Shown here one piece after another: positions 1 through 8,251 of a stretch of 13,469 bases of DNA. The number at the start of each line of letters is the position of its first letter. The stretch's first letter is position 1. Both the position numbers and the translations under genes were made by a program. This DNA is from Thalassiosira profunda (taxonomy: Eukaryota > Bacillariophyta > Thalassiosirophyceae > Thalassiosirales > Thalassiosiraceae), in NCBI GenBank assembly GCA_036939355.1, contig JALLAP010001812.1:1-13469 (forward strand), read 5' to 3'. Under the pieces are notes generated by a model. The model made no database searches. It saw only the letters and a program-made list of their open reading frames with translations, and was not told where the DNA came from.

Positions 1-700
1 CAAACCAATGTGCGCCAGTGTTAACCACCAGTACGTCCTGTTGTTGCATGCCCTTTGCTATCTCGTTCCATCTCTCCACAACCTTAGTAACATTGGAACA
101 ATATTTGGGATCGCCAATAGGGACGTCTGTGGGACACCCGAGCCGATCCTCCCTCACGTTGCTCACCAGGTGCTCGTGCTCTTGACCCAGCAGGCACTGC
201 ATACTTTGGCTCATGTCGGTATTCAACGAGTCCCCCACATATCGTATCTTCCTACCCCTCTTCGCGAGGATCTTGAGCAAGGATTCGGGAGCGAACGCCC
301 GCAATCTGCAATCATGCGGTCGCCACCTCCACTGCAACGACAACCCTATCCGTGTGGATCCGTTCGGGTGGTTGAAATTGTCTATCGCTGCGCAATTGCG
401 GTGCAGGTGACGCGCGCAGATATCGTATTGGGGATTGCCTGAGGACTTGATCCAGGACCCCCTCCGGTATTGGTCGCCGGTGCAGAAGGGTAGCGCGCCC
501 TGCTCCTCCTCCTGCGCCGACACCGATGCCGGATTTGCATTATACAGGTGGCGGAGACTGGCCGATTGGAGTGCCAATTGAAGGAGCGACAGCACACATA
601 CTGGAACAACTAGCCAACGGCAGCTAGAGCTCAGTGTCCTGCGCCCAGCACTAGGCCATTCTTCCGTCTGATCGCGGGCAGAAGCGTCAAGAAGGGATCT
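1..700 (-). CDS. PMR5/Trichome-birefringence-like (PC-esterase, SGNH-type) membrane protein, partial
   Basis: An open minus-strand frame runs from 700 to the left edge (about 233 codons; the C-terminus lies outside). In order it holds a hydrophobic segment after an Arg/Ser-rich stretch (WLVVPVCVLSLLQLAL), a Cys-containing block (LPFCTGDQYRRGSWI), a WRWRPHDC block, the GDS nucleophile motif in YVGDSLN followed by QSMQCLLG, and DVLVVNTGAHWF near the edge. This order matches plant PMR5/TBL proteins and the related Cas1p acyl-esterase family, which O-acetylate polysaccharides in the Golgi. Here the family call is firm, but substrate and activity are inferred; the catalytic DxxH would lie beyond position 1. 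The layout suggests a type II membrane protein of the secretory pathway. There is no Met in frame before the catalytic domain and a stop lies at 701-703, so an upstream exon is needed. One candidate is 848-796 (starting MMKALCLPAEPSR), with a 97-nt intron at 699-795. It is speculative. Confidence 0.8.
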
Positions 701-1193
701 CTAATTCTCGACCCCCGGCAACGGTACCCAATCTCGGCCTGCACCAGTACTACCCGCGGTGCATACTATGGTACAGCGTTCTCCTCTTAGTGTACCTATG
801 AACAGCCGCCCGGCTGGGCTCGGCAGGTAGGCAGAGGGCTTTCATCATTGCCCGCCAGCAACTTGCAATTATGTAATTCCACACGCACATGCCATGCGAA
901 ATCCTCGCTCCTGTCGAATGCGTGGCCACAAACGCAAGTTGAAGTAAAGATCGCGCTTTGGGGGAACTCTAGAGTCTAAAGAGTAGATCAAAATGGATCT
1001 AAGGCCCCTCATTTTCACTTATGTTACACATCTTTGTTGCTACCTTGGGATACATAAGTATTTGTATCCAACATATTTACATTTACCCCTTGTGGCCGCC
1101 GGAATCTTTTTTCCTCCGCCCTCGCCTTGTGCTTGTGCACCTCGTCATAATTTCTCTCCCCGAGTTCATTCATCGCCCCCACCCTCTGCAACC
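701..1193. promoter_or_regulatory. Divergent intergenic region between the PMR5-like and FCP genes
   Basis: About 490 bp lie between two genes read outward. The part nearest the FCP gene (about 1040-1090) is AT-rich with TATA-like stretches, and is followed by a pyrimidine-rich leader up to the FCP start at 1194. The part near 796-848 may contain the missing first exon of the PMR5-like gene. The FCP frame stays open upstream to an ATG at 993, but the presequence begins at 1194, so the upstream part is taken as leader. No specific operator is recognised. Confidence 0.4.
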
Positions 1194-1786
1194 ATGAAGT
1201 CCGTCATCTTCGCCGCCGCCGTGGCCTCCGCCGCCGCCTTCGCCCCCGCCCAGACCGGCACAACGCGTTCGAGTCCGAGCTCGGCGCCCAGCCCCCGCTC
1301 GGATTCTTCGACCCCCTCGGCCTCCTCGACGAGGCCGGCCAGGAGCGCTTCGACCGCCTCCGGTACGTGGAGATCAAGCACGGCCGCATCTCCCAGCTCG
1401 CTTTCCTCGGAAACATCATCACCCGCGCCGGCCTGCACATCCCGGGCGACATCGACACCGCCGGGGACGCCTTCGACTCCTACCCCAACGGCCTCTCGGC
1501 GTTCTTCGGACCGGACTCCATCCCCACCGACGGCAAGCTCCAGATCCTCTTCTTCATCGGATTCCTCGAGCTCTTCGTCATGAAGGACGTGACCGGCGAG
1601 AACGACTTCGTGGGCGACTTCCGCAACGGCGCCCTCGACTTCGGCTGGGACAGCTTCGACGAGGAGACCAAGCTCAAGAAGCGCGCGGTCGAGTTGAACA
1701 ACGGCCGTGCCGCCATGATGGGAATTCTTGGACTCATGGTCCACGAGCAGCTTGGAGGCGAGCTCCCGGTTGTTGGACCCATGTAA
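1194..1786 (+). CDS. Lhcf: Fucoxanthin-chlorophyll a/c light-harvesting protein (Lhcf type), frame broken after presequence
   Basis: This is a diatom antenna protein of the thylakoid membrane that binds fucoxanthin and chlorophylls a and c and passes energy to the photosystems. The start at 1194 gives MKSVIFAAAVASAAAFAPAQ, an ER-type signal followed by the FAP motif of heterokont plastid import. The mature part begins NAFESELGAQPPLGFFDPLG at 1262 and runs unbroken for 174 codons to TAA at 1786. Helix 1 carries RYVEIKHGRISQLA and helix 3 carries RAVELNNGRAAMMG, the two ExxH/N-GR chlorophyll-binding motifs; helix 2 is around GKLQILFFIGFLELF. The presequence is in a different frame from the mature protein: two bases (1260-1261) stand where a multiple of three is needed, and the usual linker of several residues is nearly absent. 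No GT-AG intron explains this. Either bases were lost in sequencing or assembly, or the copy is a recent pseudogene; intact coding elsewhere favours an error. Confidence 0.93.
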
Positions 1787-2209
1787 GCGTTGGATTGCTC
1801 CGGAGAGAACACAACACAACTCATATCGCGGGCTTTCAGACTTAAGCTAGAAGGTGTATGTACAGCTTCAGCTGCATCTCTTACGTTGTGCTTGCTTCGT
1901 GTGCTACTGTGATCACGATTTGGACGATGCTCGCATGATTTGTGTAAGTATGAGGAAGGTGGCACATCAACTTCGTCCTTGCAGTTGTCTCTAGTACCTC
2001 AACATCTGGATCTACTTAGATGGACAAGTAAGGTAGCTGGCCCCACAGACTGCGGTCGTTGCATGCAGCTGAGAAGACGACAACAGTGAAGATGAAGAAG
2101 ATGAAGAGGAGCGTACGCCTTACGTCCTGAACGTTACCTACTTAGTTTCAATGAAAGCAAATCTACACTCATACCTACTACTCTTTATTGCACAGACGAC
2201 ATATTCACG
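1787..2209. other. Convergent 3' intergenic region between FCP and the VHL-like/P4H gene
   Basis: About 420 bp between two gene ends. It should hold both 3' untranslated regions. There is a purine-rich GAAGATGAAG run near 2085-2110. Apart from the polyadenylation-like hexamer at 2184-2189 I see no gene, repeat or RNA structure here. Confidence 0.5.
2184..2189 (-). terminator. Polyadenylation signal AATAAA for the minus-strand P4H gene
   Basis: The minus strand reads AATAAA here, 20 nt after the TGA stop at 2210-2212. The position fits a canonical eukaryotic poly(A) hexamer. Diatoms do not use this hexamer strictly, so this is suggestive only. Confidence 0.45.
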
Positions 2210-3681
2210 CTACGAATCATACTCCTCGGAACCGATCCTCACGTTCAACGTGTTGAAGGCTGTCCAAGGATTCTCCTCGTTCACGCCCAGCCGCAGCCAC
2301 TGCACGGCGATCTTCTTCTCGCCCTCCAGCACGGGACAGCACGAGTGCTCCGTGAGACGATCGTCCGTCTTCCCGTCCGAGCCCAGATAGCTGAAGAAGG
2401 CCGCCGTGCCTTTCTCTGGCACGACGTGGATGCCGGCGTTGCGAAAGTTGGTGGCGCCTCCCTTCTCCGGTGCCGAGCAGTACATCACCATGGTCGCCAC
2501 TCTGCCCGCGGTCTGGAATGTCAATCCGTCGCATTGTCCGTCGCAGTGGGGTCGGTACCTATCCGGCGCCGGGTCGTCCAACCCTCTGCCGAAATACTGG
2601 ATGGACATGAGGTCTTCCTGGCCGGCCTCCTCGATGCCGTAGCCCGTGGCATCGTTTACATAAGCATAGAGCCGCCTCGATACGGCAGCGATAAGGTCGC
2701 CCTCCTCTTCTTTCTCCCACGGCACGGCCACTCCAGCCTGCAACGCCTTCCGCGACTCTTGAAGATGGCTCCCGCCCGACCCGTTGGCGACGGTAGCCTT
2801 GTGTAGCTTTGGCGCGGCGGCCGCCTCGATGGCCGCACACTCTTCCGGCGCGATGAAGTTCTTGACGTAGTGGATCTTGGCCGCATCCCGATCCAACAAC
2901 ACGCCCACCTCGTGTTGCTTGCCCCGATACGACCAGCGCTCTGTCCGCTGATGGGGCGTGCTGGTGGGCATGTCAAAGTCGGCGCACGTGTAATCCTCCC
3001 ACTGCTCGGCTAGTCGGGCGCGGAACTTGGCCTGCTCCTTGATTTGGTCGTTGGATTGCTCCATCTGGTGGGCGATCAAGGGCTGCGCGCACTTCGAAAA
3101 GGCGTCGATGACTTCGTCCGGGCTCATCGTGCCGTATTGGATGTGCCGCTGCACCTCCTCCTTGCACTTGGAAGCGATGCTGGACTCTGCCGTAATCGAC
3201 GCCTCCTCGTTGGACGGTTCAGACTTGCCGTCCTCGACCTCCACTTCCATGCCGTCCAGAATGTGATGAACCTGGTCATCCCGATCGTTCACCGTGATTA
3301 ATGCCGTTTTGCACGGGGCCAGGCTCGGGGCCGCGACGGATGTGCGGGGATTGCAAGTGCCAGACTCTTCGTCGGGGAGCTCTCGCACCACGAATGTGTG
3401 ATTGACGAACGAGCTGCAGATAGAAGTAGATGCATAAGATATGCATATCTTGCAATCGAACGGCAGCAATGCATTGCAACAACTCACTTGAGGCTCAGCG
3501 TCTGTCCATCCATCATTCCCTTCAGCAGCACATATTCGCCGCTGTCGGGGTGAACCCAGTGCACCTCGGCCCGCCCTCCGCTCTCGTTCTTGATGTGGAT
3601 GGGCCGCTCGGCGGGATGGCTCTCGGCGCGGGCCGTGGGTAGGATGGCCAGCAAGACCAGTAGGACGATGCTCGACTTCAT
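2210..3681 (-). CDS. Secretory prolyl 4-hydroxylase (2OG-Fe(II) oxygenase) with N-terminal VHL-beta-like module
   Basis: Two exons (3681-3488 and 3413-2210) joined over a 74-nt GT-AG intron give 465 residues. Residues 1-19 are a signal peptide (MKSSIVLLVLLAILPTARA). Residues about 28-80 resemble the beta domain of the von Hippel-Lindau protein: EVHWVHPDSGEYVLL, then a Gly turn, then LNSFVNHTFVVRELP, whose Asn is created at the splice junction. A low-complexity acidic and helical linker follows. The catalytic domain spans about 240-445: Fe(II) ligands H354 and D356 (YRPHCDG) and H421, with K431 in EGEKK as the 2-oxoglutarate-binding residue, all present. The family hydroxylates prolyl residues of secreted proteins in the ER/Golgi. 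An upstream in-frame Met would bury the signal peptide, so 3681 is chosen. It is divergent to the ankyrin-bearing oxygenase at 4074. The catalytic call is strong; the VHL-like call rests on pattern only. Confidence 0.92.
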
Positions 3682-4073
3682 GTTGCAGCAGTAGTTGGTG
3701 GTGCAGCCAACGATGATGAATGAGCACTGGGCGGGTGGCCGCTCCAACACGAACGTGCAACAGCAGAGCGGCCGACCCAGAAGCGCCGACCAAACGGCCT
3801 TCGGGTCGGAGGGGTGAAAAGAGAGCATTTCTTTGTGTCTAATAATGGATACCTCTTTTCTACGTTGGAATAGTATTAAAAGCAGAGACATAAAGAAGCT
3901 TTCGCGCCCTCCACTCTGGACCCGAAGCCCAAATCCGAGCTCCCCGAGAGCACATCATGTTCACACAACAGCCCAGCACCCTTTGCACGTTTCTAGCTGG
4001 CGGTGCGCCATCGCCTCACGAACGGCCCATAAATTTTCGATCTGCCCCTGCGGCCTCCTCTAGGTACCCCACC
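3682..4073. promoter_or_regulatory. Shared divergent promoter of two 2OG-Fe(II) oxygenase genes
   Basis: This 392-bp gap separates the two start codons of oppositely read oxygenase genes. Near 3871-3880 lies an AT-rich TATTAAAA stretch, and CATAAATTTT occurs at about 4029-4038, roughly 40 bp before the plus-strand ATG. A 7-bp inverted repeat (CCGACCC at 3772-3778, GGGTCGG at 3803-3809) sits on the minus-gene side. None of these is a proven element. The arrangement makes a bidirectional promoter likely. Confidence 0.5.
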
Positions 4074-5532
4074 ATGAAGCTCTCCGCCGTCCTCGCCCTC
4101 GCGGCGTGCGTCCCGGCCGCATGGTCGGCCGAAATGCAGATCCGGAACGCCCTCGGCCAGCCCTCCTACGGCGTCGACGTCTCTTTCCCCGTCCACTACG
4201 AGAAGTTGGTCGACGGACCGCTCGGCGATCGACGGACGCTCTACGACGACTTCATGACGGGATGCCGCAAGCACTACTCGCGGCGGCCGAGGGCGTGCGA
4301 CGTCACCGAGGAGGGGCGCCTTGAGATGAGCGTGCGGCAGCCGCAGTCGATGCAGGTGAGGAGACGCGGGTGATGAGTGCCGTCTCATCTGTTTATTGCA
4401 ATCATACTCACATCATATGCACATTCTTCTTGTCCTCAGAATTACACCGACGTCGGATTCAAGAAGGTGCCGGCCCCGGCCCCCGTCTTCCAGCTCCTCT
4501 CCGACTACTGGAGCAAGCACCGCGACCGCGGCGAGAAGGAGGACTGGCCCCAGGGAAACACCTACGTCAACCACTGGGCCGCGCCGACGTACATGGTCAG
4601 CGTCGAGGACACAAAGCTCCGAGGGGGCGGGTACGGCATCAAGAAGAAGATTTGGGACGGCGTCCAGCCCATCCTGGAAGAGTGGACGGGGATGGAGCTC
4701 GAGCCCAGCAGCATGTACGGCATTCGAAAGTACACGACGGGCGCAATCCTGTCGCCCCACGCCGACCGCAACCCGCTCATCACATCGTGCATCATCAACG
4801 TGGCGCAGGACGTTGACGAGCCGTGGCCGCTGGAGGTGTACGGGCGGGACGGACTGGCGTACAATGTCACGATGCAGCCGGGCGATATGGTGCTGTACGA
4901 GAGCCACTCGCTGATCCACGGACGACCGTTCCCGTTGAATGGGAAGTACTTTGCCAACATCTTTGTGAGTGACACATGATGTGTGCATTCTCCACCGGCA
5001 ATTGCGTGACAATACTCACACACTCTCCGTCTCATCTCGTATCAAACAGATCCACTTCCAGCCCACCGGCAAGCTCCTGCACGAGCGCGAAACGCCCGTC
5101 CTCACCGATGCCGGCGACAGGGAAATGCCCATCTACATCCTCCGCGGCTCGCCGGAGGAGAAGAAGTGGCTCCGCGAACATCCCCCGTCGGTGCGCTCCC
5201 GAAAGGTCAAGGAGGCTCCGGCGGCCGCCGCCGCTCCATTGGAAGTCCTGGCTCACATGGCCGCCACCGGCGACGTGGAGGGCATGGCGCAGTACGCCAA
5301 GGAGCACAAGGAGATGTTGCATCACAAGGACTCGAACGGGTGGCAGCCCATCCACGAGGCGGCAAGAGCAGGGCATATGGACGTCGTCAAGCTGTTGGTG
5401 GGGCACGGAGCAGACGTGAACGAGCGGACGAACTTTGGCGACGGTACGAGCGTGCTGGAGCTGGTGTTGGAGAATCACGGGCGGGACCACCCGCTGTTCG
5501 ACTACCTCGCGGACGTTGGGGCCGAGTTATGA
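4074..5532 (+). CDS. Secretory 2OG-Fe(II) (prolyl-hydroxylase-like) oxygenase with C-terminal ankyrin repeats
   Basis: Three exons (4074-4355, 4440-4964, 5050-5532), with introns of 84 and 85 nt, both GTGAG...AG and both in phase 0, give 429 residues. Residues 1-19 form a signal peptide (MKLSAVLALAACVPAAWSA). The double-stranded beta-helix core spans about 185-275: H201 and D203 in LSPHADRNP are the first two iron ligands, H254 in SLIHGRPFPL the third, and K263 in NGKYFANIF fits the 2-oxoglutarate-binding position. H250 is an alternative third ligand. Residues about 330-429 are ankyrin repeats: GWQPIHEAARAGHMDVVKLL and VGHGADVNERTNFGD. Prolyl hydroxylases of this class act on exported proteins; the substrate is unknown. 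The ankyrin part could serve substrate or partner binding. The gene is read away from the P4H at 3681. The fold and ligands are seen in the sequence; the prolyl specificity is inferred. Confidence 0.9.
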
Positions 5533-5711
5533 GAAGAGATATGGAGGTATTGAGCCCTTGGTAGATTGTGAGACTGTGTATCGTACATTGGCGCAATAGA
5601 GTGATAGAGAACCGCCAAAGCCCTTGTCTCTGTACCCATCAGTTCGCAGAGAACAGGTGCGTTGTAGAAATAGACAATCGAATCGGCCGTTTGCGGTTGA
5701 TCAAATGCGAT

Positions 5712-6873
5712 TTACTCCGAGACATTTGCATTCTCTCGTGCCTGGGCTTCCTTGGCAACATGCGCTTGCATCTCCCTGCACAGCCCTTTGTGTTCGGAAA
5801 CATTCTCCACCTGACAACTGCGGCTGCAATATTGAACTCCGCGACAGCCTGTGCACACCCATAAGGAGTGACGTGGCAATCTCTCCTGGCAATTCAAGCA
5901 GATTCCTGTTTTGGGTTGAGATAACATTTCCGCACACTTCTTCCGAATGCAGGTACAGGAGGTTCTCTTATCAAGGAAGCGAACGAGAGATGACACACAG
6001 CCCTCTACTACGTCTCGATTCCTCAGATGGCTCATGTCTGAAACCGGCAACCACAAGTTGAGGCCATCTATGGGTTCTCCGGGGCGATAGTCTTCAATGA
6101 GGAGGATCGCGTAGCAAATTGGAATCAAAGACGCATGGGCCGCAGAAATGCCAGCCGTCAGAAGAAGTGATGTTGCACTGGAAGCCATGTGCTGTCGAAT
6201 CATTCCCCGGAGAGAATCATCTTCCAGCAGCCCGGGGTGCTCCGCCCGGGCAGCTTCCAACGCAGCACACAGTGCACCGTCTATTTGGCCTTTCGTTTGC
6301 CCAATTTTCCCTTCAGGCAAAGAATCGGCGAAACTTATCATGAACTCATTGACTGCGGGCGGAACTACTACGCTATTCGCGTAGTTGTGCAGGCATTGGT
6401 CTAGCTGGCCAGGATTGCGCCTCTTCTCCAACTTCTGTTGCAATTTCTGCCTCAATTGAGATTGCCGCAGCCCGCTTTCGTTGTTGTGGNCGCCTCTTCT
6501 CCAACTTCTGTTGCAATTTCTGCCTCAATTGAGATTGCCGCAGCCCGCTTTCGTTGTTGTGGAAACGGCGCTGCTGGTCCATTACCAGCTGTTCGAGGCG
6601 CTCGTTTTGCTCGTATGCCTCTACCTGCTGTTCGAGGCGCTCGTTTTTCTCCGCGCGCTGGTATGCCTCTTGTTCGAGGCGCTCATTGTCCGCCGTCAGC
6701 TGCTGAAGAGCCTCTTGCTCCTCCTCGCGGTGTTTCCCGTCGCGCAGGACCTCTCGCCAGTGCGCCCTCTTCTCTCGGTCTAGCTCCCACTGTCGCTCCT
6801 CCTCCGCCGCCGGCGGCAGGATTGCCTTGGCCGCTTTCCTCGCCTTGCCTTTGTTCCGTTTCCTCGACGGCAT
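5712..6873 (-). CDS. Coiled-coil protein with C-terminal MYND zinc finger (split by assembly duplication)
   Basis: Reading from ATG at 6873, the frame is interrupted by an N at 6490 flanked by an exact 72-bp duplication. Taking out one copy plus the N gives a continuous 362-residue protein ending at 5712. The N-terminus is basic (MPSRKRNKGKARKAAK). Residues about 22-127 are charged and heptad-like, with repeated NERLEQ units, so a coiled coil is likely. Residues 301-341 form a MYND finger with all eight ligands: C301, C304, C316, C319, C325, C329, H337, C341 (VQYCSRSCQ core). MYND fingers bind short proline-rich peptides and serve as protein-protein adaptors; no SET or other catalytic domain is seen, so this is not an obvious methyltransferase. 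The middle (128-295) is not recognised. The gene converges on the ankyrin-oxygenase and diverges from the FHA gene. Confidence 0.88.
6418..6562. repeat. 72-bp direct duplication around an N (assembly overlap), MYND gene
   Basis: Positions 6418-6489 and 6491-6562 are identical and are separated by a single N at 6490. The period of 73 shifts the reading frame by one inside the MYND gene. Removing one copy with the N yields 1089 coding bases, an exact number of codons. Confidence 0.97.
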
Positions 6874-7164
6874 CGTGAAGGAGCGAGGGAGTTGGTGAGG
6901 GCTCGACTACTCGTAGCTGGCCGGCGGGGATGCCAAGCGAATATACAGGGCACTTCCGCACGTGTGGGCAGTGCCCTGGCTCTCGGAGGGGCGGCGGGAG
7001 TCAACGCGCTGGACAGGCGTCGGCCCAGGTCGCCGGCCCCACCCTTCGGCGCACTGTTGACGTGAGATGTTTATCGTACGTAGGTAGCCTTCAGGCTTGT
7101 GTATTACAATAGCGGGGGGATTTTTTCGTGCCAAAGGAGGGGACTCCCCACGTGGGCCCCACCT

Positions 7165-7224
7165 CCTAACAAATGGCACTAGCTTTGGTCTGCCTCCAGG
7201 GGGTTTTGTTAGGGGAAGCTAGTG
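7165..7224. repeat. Two crossing inverted repeats
   Basis: CCTAACAAA (7165-7173) is the reverse complement of TTTGTTAGG (7205-7213). CACTAGCTT (7177-7185) is the reverse complement of AAGCTAGTG (7216-7224). The order is A-B-A'-B', so the two pairings cross and cannot form one simple cruciform; a transcript could form a pseudoknot. Confidence 0.6.
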
Positions 7225-7260
7225 AGGGCCCCCCACGTGCCGTAGGCGGGGGCCCTCACT
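7221..7260. repeat. Perfect 13-bp inverted repeat with CACGTG in the loop
   Basis: AGTGAGGGCCCCC (7221-7233) pairs exactly with GGGGGCCCTCACT (7248-7260). The 14-nt loop begins with CACGTG (7234-7239). The GC-rich stem overlaps the right arm of the crossing repeat at 7216-7224. It lies about 240 bp upstream of the FHA start, so it is not a terminator for either neighbour. Confidence 0.75.
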
Positions 7261-7500
7261 CCCCCCCTAAATAGCGGTGCACTTTTTGACCGTTTGCTCT
7301 TCTGCAGTCTTCTGCACCTGCACCCCTCCCGCCCCCCGCGTCGGCTTGCCCAGCGTTGCCGACGACCGACGACCCGAGGAGCGTGGAGCTTGAAACACGT
7401 GCTGTAGGCCCTTCGGAGTATTACTGGAGGGCCATTGGATCGACGCCGACGGTGGTCGCAGGAGGCACGGGATCAAGCGACAACAAAGCAACAAAAAACC

Positions 7501-8251
7501 ATGGACGAGTCCTTCTCGGCGGCCGGGGCCAAGTTCCCCGACGGCCAACCCTCCGACGCCTGGACGGTCGAGGAGCTCCTCCACTGGTCGTTGGACCAAT
7601 ACCAAAACAAGGCCATCGAGCAGACGGCCCAGCACGTCGCGTCGCTGCGGGAACAGTGCGAGAAGGAATGCGAGGACGTCATGACGTTGCATAAAACGGC
7701 GGTCGAAATGGCGAAGAGTGGGAAGGCAGTGGGCAGCGAGGAGGAGAATTTGAACCCCCAATCACTGGATCCGGAAGAAGAGGGGGACGCCAAACCAGCG
7801 GCGGCAGGGGGTGCATCTGCCGGCGCCAAGGCCGCGTCGTCGGTCGAGGTGCAGCTCACGGTCGGACCGCACGCGGGGTCGAAGTACCTCCTCCGCCCCC
7901 GCCCCGGGGCGCCGTGCCTCCTCGGCCGGTCCAAGGGCAAAAAGTTCGTCCGGAACGGCGTGTCCCTCCACAAGGACCAAGAGGTGTCGACGACCCNGCC
8001 GGTCCAAGGGCAAAAAGTTCGTCCGGAACGGCGTGTCCCTCCACAAGGACCAAGAGGTGTCGACGACCCACGGCAAATTTTTGGCGGAGGCGGGGGAGGA
8101 GGGGGGGATGGCGTTTTATTTCGTGGACGTGGGGAGCACGAACGGGACGACGTGCGGGGGCGAGGCGCTCGAGCCGAACAAACGGGTGGCGTTGGAGGAT
8201 GGGATGGAGTTAAGGCTGGGGAACTCGGCGTTCACGGTGGTGCTCGGGTAG
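7501..8251 (+). CDS. FHA-domain phosphopeptide-binding protein (split by assembly duplication)
   Basis: The start at 7501 sits in AAAACCATGG, a good Kozak-like context; an in-frame Met at 7435 is less likely. An N at 7997 between two identical 72-bp copies breaks the frame. With one copy and the N removed, the protein is 225 residues. Residues about 20-75 are helical and charged (WTVEELLHWSLDQYQNKAIE, then ASLREQCEKECEDVMTLH). An Ala/Gly/acidic linker follows. Residues about 115-223 are a complete FHA domain: GR at 142-143 (CLLGRSKG), S163 and H166 in EVSTTHGKF, and DVGSTNGT with N190. FHA domains read phosphothreonine in signalling, DNA repair and RNA processing. No other domain is present, so the partner and pathway are unknown. 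A small adaptor is the most that can be said. Confidence 0.88.
7925..8069. repeat. 72-bp direct duplication around an N (assembly overlap), FHA gene
   Basis: Positions 7925-7996 and 7998-8069 are identical, separated by N at 7997. The period of 73 moves the FHA reading frame from one phase to the next. Removing it joins the GR motif part to the HGKF and STNGT part of one domain. Confidence 0.97.

Larger units (their letters stand above)
6874..7500. promoter_or_regulatory. Divergent promoter region of MYND and FHA genes, rich in CACGTG
   Basis: This 627-bp gap contains four CACGTG palindromes at 6959, 7149, 7234 and 7396; the second sits in a longer palindrome, CCCACGTGGG (7147-7156). CACGTG is the E-box/G-box core bound by bHLH and bZIP factors in eukaryotes. 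A CRE-like TGACGTGA occurs at 7058-7065. The 7145-7260 part is strongly structured (listed separately). No coding sequence is supported here. Confidence 0.5.

Noticed and set aside
8..442. A 144-codon plus-strand open frame at the left edge
   Set aside because: The minus strand of the same region encodes recognisable PMR5/TBL motifs; the plus frame has none.
1166..1819. A 217-codon minus-strand open frame opposite the FCP gene
   Set aside because: It lies antisense to an unmistakable light-harvesting protein. Its composition (Glu/Val/Ala-rich) is what GC-rich antisense frames give.
3682..3891. Extension of the VHL-like/P4H protein upstream to a Met at 3891
   Set aside because: It would place about 70 irregular residues before a textbook signal peptide. 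The start at 3681 gives a proper secretory N-terminus.
6418..6562. Possible genuine 72-bp tandem duplication or minisatellite in coding DNA
   Set aside because: The same exact length occurs at two other unrelated loci, each with one N between copies, and each duplication breaks an otherwise intact frame.
7221..7260. Rho-independent-type terminator
   Set aside because: It lies upstream of both neighbouring genes, has no following T-run, and the organism is a eukaryote.
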